Positions 28,329-37,460 are shown, counted from the stretch's first letter. The stretch: DNA of 64,000 bases from Endozoicomonas gorgoniicola (GCF_025562715.2 NZ_JAPFCC010000001.1:5103501-5167500), one strand, 5' to 3'. The notes: a model not told the origin generated them from the sequence alone. Made by a program: numbers and translations.

Positions 28329-28357
28329 ATTAAACGGATTTCCCCTGCTCTAGTCAA
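28329..28357 (-). promoter_or_regulatory. Promoter of the tRNA-Phe pair
   Basis: On the minus strand TTGACT (28357-28352) and TTTAAT (28334-28329) are separated by 17 bases, followed by a GC-rich discriminator (CGCCTCGC). This is the layout of a strong, growth-rate-controlled stable-RNA promoter. Confidence 0.7.
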
Positions 28358-28476
28358 GTATGGAGTGAGGATTTTCTTCTTTCTTTTTAGTGCGTTAGTA
28401 CAAATACCAATGTTTAAGAGGATGGCGTTTCCTGATCAGTCATCCTCTCAAACGCAAATTGCACAGACAATACGCT

Positions 28477-28695
28477 TTACTGGAACACCACATAGTCCGC
28501 AAGGGTTTCCAGATCATCGAGTTTCAGCAACTCTTCGATAGGCGACTGTTGAAGGCTTTCTTTCAACGCTTTGTAGGCTTGGGTATCGACGACAATGTCA
28601 CCATTTTCATCCTGAAAGAAAATGGATTGATCCTTAACGCAGGCCAGCAACCTTTTCTTCTGGTTGTTGGAAAGAGGGATGTCTTTAATGCTCAT
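28477..28695 (-). CDS. Small hypothetical protein
   Basis: 72 residues (MSIKDIPLSNNQKKRLLACV...), soluble and acidic, with predicted helices and a KALKESLQQSPIEELLKLDD segment. Composition and length look like a genuine small protein, but no family is recognised and no strong ribosome binding site is visible. It lies between the tRNA-Phe promoter and yggX, on the same strand as yggX, 175 bp after it. Confidence 0.45.
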   Translation of the reverse strand: MSIKDIPLSNNQKKRLLACVKDQSIFFQDENGDIVVDTQAYKALKESLQQSPIEELLKLDDLETLADYVVFQ

Positions 28696-28870
28696 TCAAT
28701 ATTCGACCCGTGATAACTCCAGAGAGCCATTATATGGGCAGGACGAGGTAGTAGCTACCGACAAAGCAGGTAGCTCTCTGTGTTTCCGTTGCCCACCGGG
28801 ATATCTGGAACTGATTCGAGGCTTGTGTCCTTACTTTGCACCGTTCTGGGAAGGTGCCTGTAGATCCATG

Positions 28871-29143
28871 TCAATTGTCTTCAGGAACAAACCCTTCAGC
28901 AGCATCCACCTCTTCACCGGCAAAATATTTGTCCATCTGTTCGGTCAGGTATTGACGGGCTTCTGGCTCCAGCAGATTCAGGTGTTTTTCGTTGATCAGG
29001 CGGGTTTGGTGAATCTGCCATTCTGTCCATGCCTGTTCGGAAACATTTTCGTAAACCCATTGTCCCTTGGGTCCTGGCAGAGGTGGAACAGCAAGACCTT
29101 CAGCTTCTTTTTTCAGCTTTACACATTGAACAGTACGACCCAT
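28871..29143 (-). CDS. yggX: Fe(2+)-trafficking protein YggX
   Basis: 90 residues, the full length of the family. The N-terminus MGRTVQCVKL keeps the conserved cysteine, followed by PPLPGPKGQWVYENVSEQAW and the C-terminal helix with LLEPEARQYLTEQMDKYF. YggX protects iron-sulphur clusters from oxidative damage and is thought to handle labile iron. In many gammaproteobacteria it follows mutY directly; here selO and a serpin-like gene intervene. Confidence 0.95.
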   Translation of the reverse strand: MGRTVQCVKLKKEAEGLAVPPLPGPKGQWVYENVSEQAWTEWQIHQTRLINEKHLNLLEPEARQYLTEQMDKYFAGEEVDAAEGFVPEDN

Positions 29144-29203
29144 GATGTTTCCTGAATAGGTTGGTTAAAGGTGGGCTCATCTTAACGCCAATTGGTGGAT
29201 AAG

Positions 29204-30664
29204 TCAGGATGAGCAGCTGATTTCCAGTTTTTTGCCCCAGTCGGGTGGAGCAGCGGCAAAGTGTTCATATTCCGGATGCTCTCCATAAGGGGATTCGAGG
29301 ACACTCAATAATTCTTCTATGGGCTTGTAGTTGCCCTGTTCCGCCTGCTCGATGGTTTGCTGCGCCAGGTAGTTTCTGAGAATAAATTTGGGGTTCACCT
29401 GCTTCATTACCTGACTGCGGGTGCGGTTATCCATCAGGTTACGTTTCAGACGTTCGGTGTAGGTGTTCAGCCAGCGCAGCAGGGGGGGCTGTTGTAAAGT
29501 CTGAAGGTAATCAGGAAGTGGGGCGTCAGGAGAAAAAGCACACAAAGCTCTGAAAAACAGGGTGTAATCACAGTGTTCGTCCTGCAGCAGTTGCAGAAGG
29601 CTTTTGATCAGCTCCGGGTCTTCGTCTTCAACCAGCGTTAAACCAAGTTTTCTGGTCATCAGTTCGGTGTAATGACCGGAGTAGAGCTGTGGGTATTGGT
29701 CGATAATGGTTTGCAGAGATTCGGTATCGGCAATGAGTGGCAACAAAGCCTGGGCCAGCCGGCCGCAGTTCCAGTAGCTGATATCCGGTTGCTGGCTGAA
29801 GGCGTAACGACCATAGTAGTCGGAATGGTTGCAGATATAGTTCCAGTCAAAATCGTCCTGAAAACCAAACGGGCCATAGTCAAAGGTTTCACCCAGAATG
29901 CTCATGTTATCGGTGTTCATGACGCCGTGGGCAAACCCGGCTGCCTGCCAGTGGGCAACCATCAGGGCGGTTTTCGAAATGACTTCCTGAAACAACAGAA
30001 GGTATTTGTCGCTGTCATTAACCAGCTGCGGGAAGTATTGCCCGATGGTGTAATCGGCAAGTGCCTTCAGCAGATCGTGCTGTCTGGTGTAATAAAAATA
30101 TTCAAAGTGTCCAAAGCGGATATGGGTTCTGGCTAACCGCAAAAGGGTTGAACCTTTTTCTTCTGTTTCCCGGTAAACAGGGGTATCGCTGGTGGTCACG
30201 CATAAGGCTCTGGTGGTGGGTATGCCCAGGTGGTGCATGGCTTCAGAGCATAAAAACTCACGGATGCAGGAACGCAGTACCGCCCTGCCATCGCCAAAGC
30301 GTGAGTAAGGTGTGGTGCCGGAACCTTTCAGATACAGGTCCCATTTTCCCTGATGGGTTGTCTGAACCTCTCCAAGCAGCAAGCCTCTGCCGTCACCCAG
30401 TTGTGGGTTGTAGGCACCGAACTGATGACCGGAATAAACCATTGCCAGGGGCGCAAATGACGGACAGGTGTCGTTGCCGGAGGTGATTTCACACAGCTGA
30501 TTAAGGCTGGTACAGCTTGTGTCAAGTTCTATCAGGTCAGCTGCTGGCTGGCTGATACAGACCAGCCGGGGGTTTGTTAAGGGGTTAGCACTCTGTCGTG
30601 TATAAAACGCTTCAGGCAGTTGCGAAAAACTGTTTCTGAATTTTAGCTGGTTCAGATTTGTCAT
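29204..30664 (-). CDS. selO: SelO / YdiU-family protein adenylyltransferase (AMPylase)
   Basis: 486 residues, the usual size for bacterial YdiU. Pseudokinase-fold motifs are intact: YSGHQFGAYNPQLGDGRGLL, GEVQTTHQGKWDLYLKGSGT, PYSRFGDGRAVLRSCIREF, the catalytic-loop equivalent FAHGVMNTDNMSILGETFDY and GFQDDF. The family transfers AMP to hydroxyl-bearing residues of target proteins and is linked to redox homeostasis. The C-terminal selenocysteine seen in eukaryotic SelO is absent; the protein ends CSS. It is followed 60 bp later by yggX on the same strand. Confidence 0.95.
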   Translation of the reverse strand: MTNLNQLKFRNSFSQLPEAFYTRQSANPLTNPRLVCISQPAADLIELDTSCTSLNQLCEITSGNDTCPSFAPLAMVYSGHQFGAYNPQLGDGRGLLLGEVQTTHQGKWDLYLKGSGTTPYSRFGDGRAVLRSCIREFLCSEAMHHLGIPTTRALCVTTSDTPVYRETEEKGSTLLRLARTHIRFGHFEYFYYTRQHDLLKALADYTIGQYFPQLVNDSDKYLLLFQEVISKTALMVAHWQAAGFAHGVMNTDNMSILGETFDYGPFGFQDDFDWNYICNHSDYYGRYAFSQQPDISYWNCGRLAQALLPLIADTESLQTIIDQYPQLYSGHYTELMTRKLGLTLVEDEDPELIKSLLQLLQDEHCDYTLFFRALCAFSPDAPLPDYLQTLQQPPLLRWLNTYTERLKRNLMDNRTRSQVMKQVNPKFILRNYLAQQTIEQAEQGNYKPIEELLSVLESPYGEHPEYEHFAAAPPDWGKKLEISCSS

Positions 30665-30675
30665 AGTGGCTGTCT

Positions 30676-32043
30676 TTACTGCTGAAGTACCTCCATTACA
30701 GATGAATCGGTTATCTCGGCGAACGCATGAACCATTCCTTTTGTATCAATGATCAATAAAACAAACCCTCTGTTAAAGCGTATTTTTTGTTCTCTTGAGT
30801 AGGACGGTTGTCTGGTTTGGGCAGAGGCAAGAGAAGCTTCTTCCTGGACTCGCAGCACAATGCTCTGTGATACAGCAACCGGCCCAGCGGTTGCTTCCCC
30901 GGCTGTGGAAGTTGCCTGACCGCTGTTGAAAAGCTCTCCGGGGAAGCTCTCTGTCAAGGGAAGAATGCCGCTGGAGCTTACCTGAAACGAAGGCATGGCT
31001 ACAGTCATTCTGGTCTCTTCCAGCGAATCCAGCAAGTTTCTCACTATTTCTGCATTCAGTGCACTCACACCTGTTCTGTAGGGAGGCAGAATGGCTACTA
31101 CTCTGAGCTCTGATCCTTGATTGTGAGGAAAGGCCACCATTTGCCATGAGCGCTCAGGAACACTTGTATTGTTAGGGTTTTCTGCCTGACGACTGTATTG
31201 TACCGGTACGCCTCTGCCCTCCATAAATCTCACGTTTTCAGTATCGCCGAAAGTGCTTCTTGAGATATGTATATTTGGGAATGCCCATTGAGCATCAAAC
31301 GTAATAACACTATGCAAACCGGGCGTAGCTGTATGCAGAATGTCGTCATCAGAAATGACAGGGGAGGCTGTATTCGGAAAACTTTCCCTGAGAAAATTTG
31401 GTATCTGTTCTGGTACTTCTGAGTCAGGTTCGGTATTCAGATGATCCGCATCGCGATGACTAACAGTGAATCCCGCACTTTCTCTTGTCATATCAGCAAT
31501 ATTGCTACGGTTTGGAAGCTCTAAACTAGAGTATTCTTCTATTGTTTCTTGATCCATGCCCCCCAATAACTCCAAACCATTAAGAGCTACTATAGGGGAA
31601 AATATCTGGTTACCTGCCCAAGGGGCTGTATTTGAGAGCTGGCCTCTGATGGGGAAAGTAAAGGTCAGGATATCTGTTTCTGCTGGTGCCATTGCCTGTG
31701 TTTCCACGGCTGTCTCACTGGTTATTGCCTGCCTTTCTGTCTCTGTTGTAACTGATTCGGCTGAGGTATAAGAAAGGAAGTATAACGCACCGTTTCCACA
31801 GATTGGGCAGTAGAAGGTCTCTTGCCCTTGCAGTTCAACACTCTGTTCTCTGGAAATAAAATTAGTTAGATCGCACGTGGCGCATCGGAGAATGGTATTG
31901 AAGCCAGGTTCAATCAAGCTAATGGTATCAATGGAATAAACATTCGCTTGAAAAAAAAGTAACCCCAATAAAAAAGTTGTGACTTTAACCGGGAAAGTTC
32001 CGGAAAATAATACCTGAAAGACTGTCTTATTCTTCGGTTTCAT
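30676..32043 (-). CDS. Secreted serpin-like protein with N-terminal four-cysteine knuckle
   Basis: 455 residues with a signal peptide ending near residue 37. C54-x2-C57 and C79-x2-C82 form a likely zinc ribbon. The rest reads as a divergent serpin: GNQIFSPIVALNGLELLGG (about 145-162, the N-x-x-F-S-P helix B block), SVITFDAQW (strand 3A region), QMVAFPHNQGSELRVVAILP, MTVAMPSFQV, and the hinge VLRVQEEASLASAQT (397-410), where E401-E402 match P17-P16. The C-terminal signature IRFNRGFVLLI (421-431) fits the serpin pattern except Gly for Pro. The reactive loop is nearly normal length, with R417 a tentative P1. It may inhibit a host or environmental protease. Inserted between mutY and selO on the same strand. 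Confidence 0.75.
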   Translation of the reverse strand: MKPKNKTVFQVLFSGTFPVKVTTFLLGLLFFQANVYSIDTISLIEPGFNTILRCATCDLTNFISREQSVELQGQETFYCPICGNGALYFLSYTSAESVTTETERQAITSETAVETQAMAPAETDILTFTFPIRGQLSNTAPWAGNQIFSPIVALNGLELLGGMDQETIEEYSSLELPNRSNIADMTRESAGFTVSHRDADHLNTEPDSEVPEQIPNFLRESFPNTASPVISDDDILHTATPGLHSVITFDAQWAFPNIHISRSTFGDTENVRFMEGRGVPVQYSRQAENPNNTSVPERSWQMVAFPHNQGSELRVVAILPPYRTGVSALNAEIVRNLLDSLEETRMTVAMPSFQVSSSGILPLTESFPGELFNSGQATSTAGEATAGPVAVSQSIVLRVQEEASLASAQTRQPSYSREQKIRFNRGFVLLIIDTKGMVHAFAEITDSSVMEVLQQ

Positions 32044-32130
32044 GGCGTTACCCAGGTTAAGGCCAGAAAAGCCGGTTATACCAATATCGATAGTGGTTGC
32101 CGCTCCTCCTGACGCTATTGTCCAGAAAAT

Positions 32131-33216
32131 TCAGAGGTTCTGTTTTATTTTTTTCAGGAGTTTGCTAACCGGTGCTGCCAGCCCCAGCTGAGAAGGGGTA
32201 TCGGGCTGAAACCAGTGCCAGTGGTCGCCTTCCTGAACCTGACAGGAGTGAAGTTTAGTCGTGTCGGCAAAGGTTTTTACCGGTGTAATGTCCAGATGGT
32301 AGTGACTGAAAGTATGGCGGAAACTGTCCCACTCTTCGAACTCGATGATGTTGATGCCAGTCAGTTGCAGAGTTTTTTCTGACAGGCTGTCTTCTGATAA
32401 ATCATCATTGACCTGGATTTCCGGAAATCCCCACAACCCTCCCCATATCCCCGTGGGTGGACGCTTTTCCAGTAAAACCTCACCATTCTGATTGATGATC
32501 ATCAGCATTTTTACCGACCGTTCCGGCTTGTCTTTTTTGGGCTTTGAACCGGGAAACCGTGTTTCTTCACCGAGCTGGTGGGCGATGCAGGAGTCCTTCA
32601 GAGGGCAGATCAGGCACGAAGGCTTGCTGCGGGTGCAGACCATTGCGCCAAGGTCCATCATTGCCTGTGTGTAATCAGCCCCCCGTTTTTGGGGCGTGTA
32701 CTCCTCTGCAATTGTCCACAGTTGTCTGGCAACGGCTGATTGTCCGGGCCAGCCTTCTATCGCCCGGTATCTTGCCAGTACACGTTTTACATTGCCGTCA
32801 AGAATCGGTGCCCGAATGTTCATACTGATAGAGGCTATGGCACCTGCTGTTGAACGACCAATGCCCGGTAGTTGTTCCAGTGCCTCTACCGACTGCGGAA
32901 ATTCTCCGGCATGATTTTCCATAACCATTCTGGCGGCTTTGTGCAGGTTTCTTGCCCTGCTGTAATAGCCTAGTCCGCTCCAGTGGTGTAATACATCGTC
33001 TTCCGCCGCGTTAGCCAGATCGGCAACATCTGGAAAGCTGGCCATAAATTTTTCGAAGTAGGGGATAACGGTGGTCACCTGGGTTTGTTGTAGCATGATT
33101 TCACTGATCCAGACGCGATAGGGCGTAATATCCTGCTGCCACGGAAGATGTTTACGTCCGTGATGGTCAAACCATTTCAGAACCTGTTGGCTGAATGTTT
33201 TATCGTTGTGAGTCAT
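32131..33216 (-). CDS. mutY: Adenine DNA glycosylase MutY
   Basis: 361 residues. The glycosylase domain has LPWQQDITPYRVWISEIMLQ, with the catalytic Glu in SEIMLQQTQV, the helix-hairpin-helix LPGIGRSTAGAI and the catalytic Asp in ILDGNVKRVLAR. The iron-sulphur cluster cysteines are C-x6-C-x2-C-x5-C (CTRSKPSCLICPLKDSC). The C-terminal NUDIX-like domain that reads 8-oxoG follows (LEKRPPTGIWGGLWGFPE). It removes adenine mispaired with 8-oxoguanine. The start is the ATG at 33216. Confidence 0.97.
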   Translation of the reverse strand: MTHNDKTFSQQVLKWFDHHGRKHLPWQQDITPYRVWISEIMLQQTQVTTVIPYFEKFMASFPDVADLANAAEDDVLHHWSGLGYYSRARNLHKAARMVMENHAGEFPQSVEALEQLPGIGRSTAGAIASISMNIRAPILDGNVKRVLARYRAIEGWPGQSAVARQLWTIAEEYTPQKRGADYTQAMMDLGAMVCTRSKPSCLICPLKDSCIAHQLGEETRFPGSKPKKDKPERSVKMLMIINQNGEVLLEKRPPTGIWGGLWGFPEIQVNDDLSEDSLSEKTLQLTGINIIEFEEWDSFRHTFSHYHLDITPVKTFADTTKLHSCQVQEGDHWHWFQPDTPSQLGLAAPVSKLLKKIKQNL

Positions 33217-33577
33217 TTTGGTTGAGTATTGGAATTGTCAGGAGCATTATGGCGTTAGAGGAGTGTAGCTGCCAATGCTAAACGGATTGGCAGCTGCGCT
33301 ATAAGGCACGGCAAAATGCTATTGCCACTAATAATAACTAAATGTATGCTCTCCGCCGCATACTTATAATCTGGAAATTTTTATGGAAACCGATAAACCC
33401 CCGAGTAGAAAGGTAAGTCGTGATGTAACGCTCTGACGGTTTTCTGTGTCTGTTCGCCGAAACCGTCCGGGTTTCGGTTCTGCTGGTTTAATCCCCTCCG
33501 AAATATCACTTCTTACACACTCTGATAACAAGTAGTTAAAAAACAATCGACGTATATATTGCGCCTGGAGGATTACC
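33217..33577. other. mutY-mgtE divergent intergenic region with two hairpins
   Basis: 361 bp without a gene. It holds two inverted repeats: AGCTGCCAAT/ATTGGCAGCT (33267-33276 with 33286-33295, 9-base loop) and CCGAAACC/GGTTTCGG (33457-33464 with 33470-33477, 5-base loop). The second lies in the probable mgtE leader. Neither has a T run. A leader-based magnesium control would suit the downstream gene, but I recognise no known riboswitch. Clear promoter hexamers were not identified. Confidence 0.35.
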
Positions 33578-34432
33578 ATGGCGGTTGCTGATATGGCTGT
33601 TACAGACCTGCATCTTGTAAGTGTAAGTGAAAGTGAGTTTGACACTGCTCAGGCTATTGCCTTTATGCGATATCTCAGTCTTAAAGAGAAGGCTGAGTTT
33701 ATTATTGGTTTAACCCTGAGTCAGGCGAATGATGTGTTGTCAGGGTGCCCATTGCGTGAAGTTCAGGACATTCTGGAACTGCTGGAAGATTCGGAATACG
33801 AAGTTCGTGCCCGGCAGATCAGTATGGGCCTGGGCTTGATCAGCAGTGAAGTTGAACCTGTTGGTGAATACCTTGATAACAGTGTGATGTCTCACGTTCG
33901 TGAGCGCATTGGCTGGATTATTGGTCTGGCGTTGATGGGTATTGTTTCCGGACTGATTATTTCACGTTACGAAGATGCCCTGAGTTCAATGGTGTTGCTG
34001 GCAGTTTATATGCCGGTGGTTGCGGCAGCAGGCGGTAACACCGGTTCTCAGGCAGCAACGCTGGTGGTACGCGCGCTGGCAACCGGCGATATCGGTATGA
34101 ATGACTGGGTCAGAGTGGTCTGGAAAGAGTTTCGGGTTGCCTGCTTTATTTCCATGGTGCTGGCACTGGTGATTGGGGCTCGGGTTGTCATGTTCAGTGG
34201 TAGCAGTATCTTGCCGGAAGGTATTTCTTTGCAGATGGTGGCGTTTGCCATTGGTCTGGCGATTTCCATGCAGGTGATTATGTCCACCACCCTGGGTGGT
34301 GTTCTACCTCTGATTGCCAGGGCTTTCCGTCTTGATCCGGCGGTTCTGGTCAGCCCGGTTCTGGCCTCGGTGGTTGATATTACCGGTATGCTGATCTACT
34401 TCTTTACGGTGACACAGTTGCTGGGGATTTAA
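33578..34432 (+). CDS. mgtE: MgtE-type divalent cation transporter lacking CBS domains
   Basis: 284 residues; ATG preceded by GGAGG at a 7-base spacing. The C-terminal 175 residues are the MgtE membrane domain with five helices and the diagnostic GGNTGSQAATLVVRALATGD. The N-terminal 100 residues form only a short soluble part (SLKEKAEFIIGLTLSQAND); the paired CBS domains that gate full-length MgtE by cytosolic magnesium are missing, and the protein is much shorter than the usual 450 residues. It probably carries Mg2+ or another divalent ion. The last 29 bp overlap the convergent znuB-like gene. Confidence 0.88.
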   Translation: MAVADMAVTDLHLVSVSESEFDTAQAIAFMRYLSLKEKAEFIIGLTLSQANDVLSGCPLREVQDILELLEDSEYEVRARQISMGLGLISSEVEPVGEYLDNSVMSHVRERIGWIIGLALMGIVSGLIISRYEDALSSMVLLAVYMPVVAAAGGNTGSQAATLVVRALATGDIGMNDWVRVVWKEFRVACFISMVLALVIGARVVMFSGSSILPEGISLQMVAFAIGLAISMQVIMSTTLGGVLPLIARAFRLDPAVLVSPVLASVVDITGMLIYFFTVTQLLGI

Positions 34433-35204
34433 CCATCACCCGGAATAATGCACACGCCACCGCCATCATCACCACGATGGACGCTCCTCCCGGATAGTCG
34501 AACAGGCTGGACAACATCAGGCCTGTTCCTATCCCGATAATGCCCAGGCTATAGCCTGTTATCCAAGACTTGATTCCCACCCTTCCCGAGATCGCCAGCG
34601 CCGGCATGATCAGGGTAGTGAATACCAGATAAACTCCAGACAGTTTCACCGACATTGTGATCATGATGGCAAAAACTGGATAGAACAGTCTGCCGGTCAG
34701 TAATTGAGGCATCAGAAACAAACCCGCCAACAACGTTATTGTTGCCAGTGTGGGGATTTGCAGGTCTGACCACTGTATCCAGAGCAGTCTGCCCCCCAGG
34801 GTGTCGGAGATATGCTCGGCTCCATGCGGGTCGCTGGCAAGGACAAGCAGTATGCACGCCGCTGCCAGAATATAAATACAGCCGATGATCGCTTCCAGCT
34901 CAATGGCAGCACGACGGGACAGTTTTGATATAAGACAGGCGCCAGCTATTGAGAAAACAAACGGCATAACCGTTTCCAGCCCATTCTTAAAGGTTTCCTG
35001 TAAATGGCTGTGGGAACTCTCCAGTGCTTTATTCATGATGTGAGCAATGACAGCACCCATGGCGGCAATTTGGGCCACAGCCAGATCCATAAAGACAATA
35101 CCTCTGCTCAGCACCTGTCGTCCAAGAATCAGATGGCTGATCAGTATCAGAACACCACCACAGAATGATGGCAGCAGTATGGTCACAAGACTGATATCAA
35201 CCAT
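34404..35204 (-). CDS. znuB: Metal (zinc) ABC transporter permease, ZnuB type
   Basis: 266 residues, ABC-3 family, about eight membrane helices. Features: GRQVLSRGIVFMDLAVAQIA near the N-terminus, AIELEAIIGCIYILAAACILLVL, DTLGGRLLWIQWSDL and VYLVFTTLIMPALAISGR. The start overlaps the end of the znuA-like gene by 8 bp, so the two are coupled. A short HSHLQ insert may bind metal. No ATPase gene (znuC) lies in this cluster. Confidence 0.88.
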   Translation of the reverse strand: MVDISLVTILLPSFCGGVLILISHLILGRQVLSRGIVFMDLAVAQIAAMGAVIAHIMNKALESSHSHLQETFKNGLETVMPFVFSIAGACLISKLSRRAAIELEAIIGCIYILAAACILLVLASDPHGAEHISDTLGGRLLWIQWSDLQIPTLATITLLAGLFLMPQLLTGRLFYPVFAIMITMSVKLSGVYLVFTTLIMPALAISGRVGIKSWITGYSLGIIGIGTGLMLSSLFDYPGGASIVVMMAVACALFRVMVKSPATVSP

Positions 35205-36171
35205 TGCTTTTAGTGGCCTTCAGTAGTTTACCAATCAGGTCATCATAGAGGCTTGTCAGAGCCTGGCTCTTGTTATTGTCATTGACCGACATGGGCAGCT
35301 TAATGGCAGGCACGCCGATCTGTTTACTCAGCCATTCTGCTCCGCTTTTATCCTGATACGAGGCATAAACGACAGCATCCACTCGTGTGTTTTTAGCCAG
35401 TTTCAGGAGTCTGGACAGATGTTTGCCGGAAGGTGGCAGCCCTGGTTTGGGCTCAAGGTCGCCAACCATTGATATGCCTAGCCACTGGAACAGGTACTCG
35501 AAGCTGGTGTGGTAAGCCACTACCTGCATACCCTTCAGGGGTTTGGCTTCCTGTTCCCACTTCCGGATGTTTTTCTGCCACTGTTCATCAAACTGTTTAA
35601 TGTTCTCTCTGTAAGACTCCCCGTGATTGGGATCAATCTTTGCCATTCGTTCTGCCAGAGCATTGGCAACAGTCATTAAGCGATAAGGGTCAAGATGAAA
35701 ATGAGGGTTTCCTTCCGGGTGAACATCGCCCATGGTGGGGTTAACGTTTTCGAGCTTACCAATAGTGTCTATCTGCTCGGCAGCATAGAACATACCGTCT
35801 TTGCCGTTTTGAATCCTGGCATTGGCTGATTTCATTTGCAGCAGAGGAAGCCAGCCTGCTTCGAGATCGGCTCCGGAGCAGATCGCCAGATCGGCATTGC
35901 GCATTTTTGCAATCAGCCCTGGTCTTGCCTCTATGTGATGAGGGTCCTGCAGGGCAGAGGTGGCACTGTAAATTTTACTGTGGGGTGCAATTTGTTCTGC
36001 CAGGGCTTTCCATTCGGGTTCACAGGTCAGGATATTTAACGCTGTGGCTTCAGGAATGAAAAACAGAGCAGGTGTTATCCCCAGAGCAATCCCCAGAGCA
36101 AAAAGCAGCCCGCTAATGCCCTCATTGTTAATAAGAGGGTTAATAAGAGGGTTAAAACTGGTGCGCATCAT
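35197..36171 (-). CDS. znuA: Metal (zinc) ABC transporter substrate-binding protein, ZnuA type
   Basis: 324 residues with an N-terminal signal segment (GISGLLFALGIALGITPALFF). Cluster A-I fold: ILTCEPEWKALAEQI at the N-terminus, NPHFHLDPYRLMTVANALA in the middle, VVAYHTSFEYLFQWLGI (metal-ligand histidine) and a C-terminal PAIKLPMSVND. The long His-rich loop of many ZnuA proteins is absent here; such a loop is instead on the neighbouring outer-membrane protein. The N-terminus contains a small in-frame tandem repeat (INPLINPLINN, from a 12-bp DNA duplication). It overlaps the upstream gene by 20 bp. Confidence 0.88.
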   Translation of the reverse strand: MMRTSFNPLINPLINNEGISGLLFALGIALGITPALFFIPEATALNILTCEPEWKALAEQIAPHSKIYSATSALQDPHHIEARPGLIAKMRNADLAICSGADLEAGWLPLLQMKSANARIQNGKDGMFYAAEQIDTIGKLENVNPTMGDVHPEGNPHFHLDPYRLMTVANALAERMAKIDPNHGESYRENIKQFDEQWQKNIRKWEQEAKPLKGMQVVAYHTSFEYLFQWLGISMVGDLEPKPGLPPSGKHLSRLLKLAKNTRVDAVVYASYQDKSGAEWLSKQIGVPAIKLPMSVNDNNKSQALTSLYDDLIGKLLKATKSNG

Positions 36172-37438
36172 GAGCCCCTAAAGACATTACATATTGCAGA
36201 GTGATGATGTTGTCGTTGATGTGTTCCAGACCTTTGCCTTTCTGGTGTGTCCATTGCAGACGTATGGTGGAGAAATGGCTGTGACTCCATGACAGCATCA
36301 ACTCGGTTTCCTGCAGTGAATTCTTGTGATGGTGGTCGTTTTCAAGCTTTAAGCCGTTAAATTCTCCATAACGAATACCTGTCGCCCATTGTGGAGCAAA
36401 CTGATAGACACTGCTCAGATACCAGCCGTCGTGTTTATCGTCAGAGCTTTTAATGGTTTTGTTGTCGGTAATGTTCCTTGCCTGAAGGTATTCGGCAGAC
36501 AGGCTCAGATGACGGTATTTGTAGTTTCCTTCCGGAGCCCATTTCCAGACAGCCTCTACGCCATAAAGGTCTTTGCCTGTATAGGAGGCTTTGTGACAGT
36601 GGTGGTGATCATGGTGGTGGTTGCTGTGATGACTGTGGTTTCCGTCAGAGTGCTGGAGATTTGCATCATGCTGCTTGTGATGATGCTCTTTCTCATGGTG
36701 TTCATGATGATCGTGGTGATGATGTTCTTCTTCATCATGGTGCTTTTGATGAAGATTGTGGGCATGATGTTCTACCGGGTGGCTTCGGGGACTGGTACCA
36801 TTTTCATTACGCAGGTAGTTGAAACCAATCTGCCAGCTGTGTTCATGGTTGAAGTCACCACCGATCTTCGTAAAAAAGTTGTATACCCCGACCGAATTGG
36901 GGTCTTTGATGTTATTTGCCCTCAGTTTTTTGCCGCTGAAAGCTTCAGCCCCGATATTCCAGTAAATGTCTGTAGGCATCAGGTAACTGACTCGTACGCC
37001 ATCATCAAAATAATGGGAACCTAACAGAGCCCGATAAACCGCCGGACGCTCTGTGAACGAATCGGTATGGGTATGCTGACTGTTAAGATAACCAAAGTCG
37101 GATAGAAAACGACCCGCCCTGACGGAAAGCCCTCCTGGCAATGCCAGAGTCTGGATAAAGGCTTCTTCCGTTTCTACGTCTGTTTTGCTGTCGTGGGAAT
37201 GAAGGACAGCTGTCAATTTTCCAAAGAAAAGGTCGTCGACTGGGGAGCTGATACTCAGCTCAACGTGGCCCAGGCCAAAGCCTTTGTCCGTTTCGCTGAG
37301 GGCGCTTTTTTCAGACTTGTAGTGACCATCCAGTATCAAACTGTAGTTTGGGTTGAAGTCGATGGCGTGAGAAGTTGAAAGATAGCCAAGAAAGGCGGCT
37401 AAAGAGAGGGCTGTTTTGGTGATGCACCGATTATTCAC
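36152..37438 (-). CDS. Histidine-rich outer-membrane protein of the zinc-uptake operon
   Basis: 428 residues with a signal peptide (ending SHA, residue about 25) and repeated amphipathic strands typical of a beta-barrel (LSISSPVDDLFFGKLTAVLH; LSVRAGRFLSDFGY). A surface-loop-like segment at about residues 220-290 is packed with His, Asp and Glu (HHDEEEHHHHDHHEHHEKEH and more), a strong metal-collecting sequence. Proteins of this type occur upstream of znuA in many proteobacteria and are thought to bring Zn2+ across the outer membrane. It is the first gene of the operon, and its promoter region holds a Zur-type palindrome 57 bp upstream of its ATG. Confidence 0.8.
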   Translation of the reverse strand: MNNRCITKTALSLAAFLGYLSTSHAIDFNPNYSLILDGHYKSEKSALSETDKGFGLGHVELSISSPVDDLFFGKLTAVLHSHDSKTDVETEEAFIQTLALPGGLSVRAGRFLSDFGYLNSQHTHTDSFTERPAVYRALLGSHYFDDGVRVSYLMPTDIYWNIGAEAFSGKKLRANNIKDPNSVGVYNFFTKIGGDFNHEHSWQIGFNYLRNENGTSPRSHPVEHHAHNLHQKHHDEEEHHHHDHHEHHEKEHHHKQHDANLQHSDGNHSHHSNHHHDHHHCHKASYTGKDLYGVEAVWKWAPEGNYKYRHLSLSAEYLQARNITDNKTIKSSDDKHDGWYLSSVYQFAPQWATGIRYGEFNGLKLENDHHHKNSLQETELMLSWSHSHFSTIRLQWTHQKGKGLEHINDNIITLQYVMSLGAHDAHQF

Positions 37439-37460
37439 TGCGGTTTGCTCTATGTGAAGT

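Noticed and set aside
36389..37024. Long plus-strand open frame of 211 codons antisense to the His-rich outer-membrane gene
   Set aside because: It arises from the low-complexity CAC/CAT-rich codons on the minus strand, which give valine, methionine and tryptophan-rich nonsense on the plus strand. No start signal or family.
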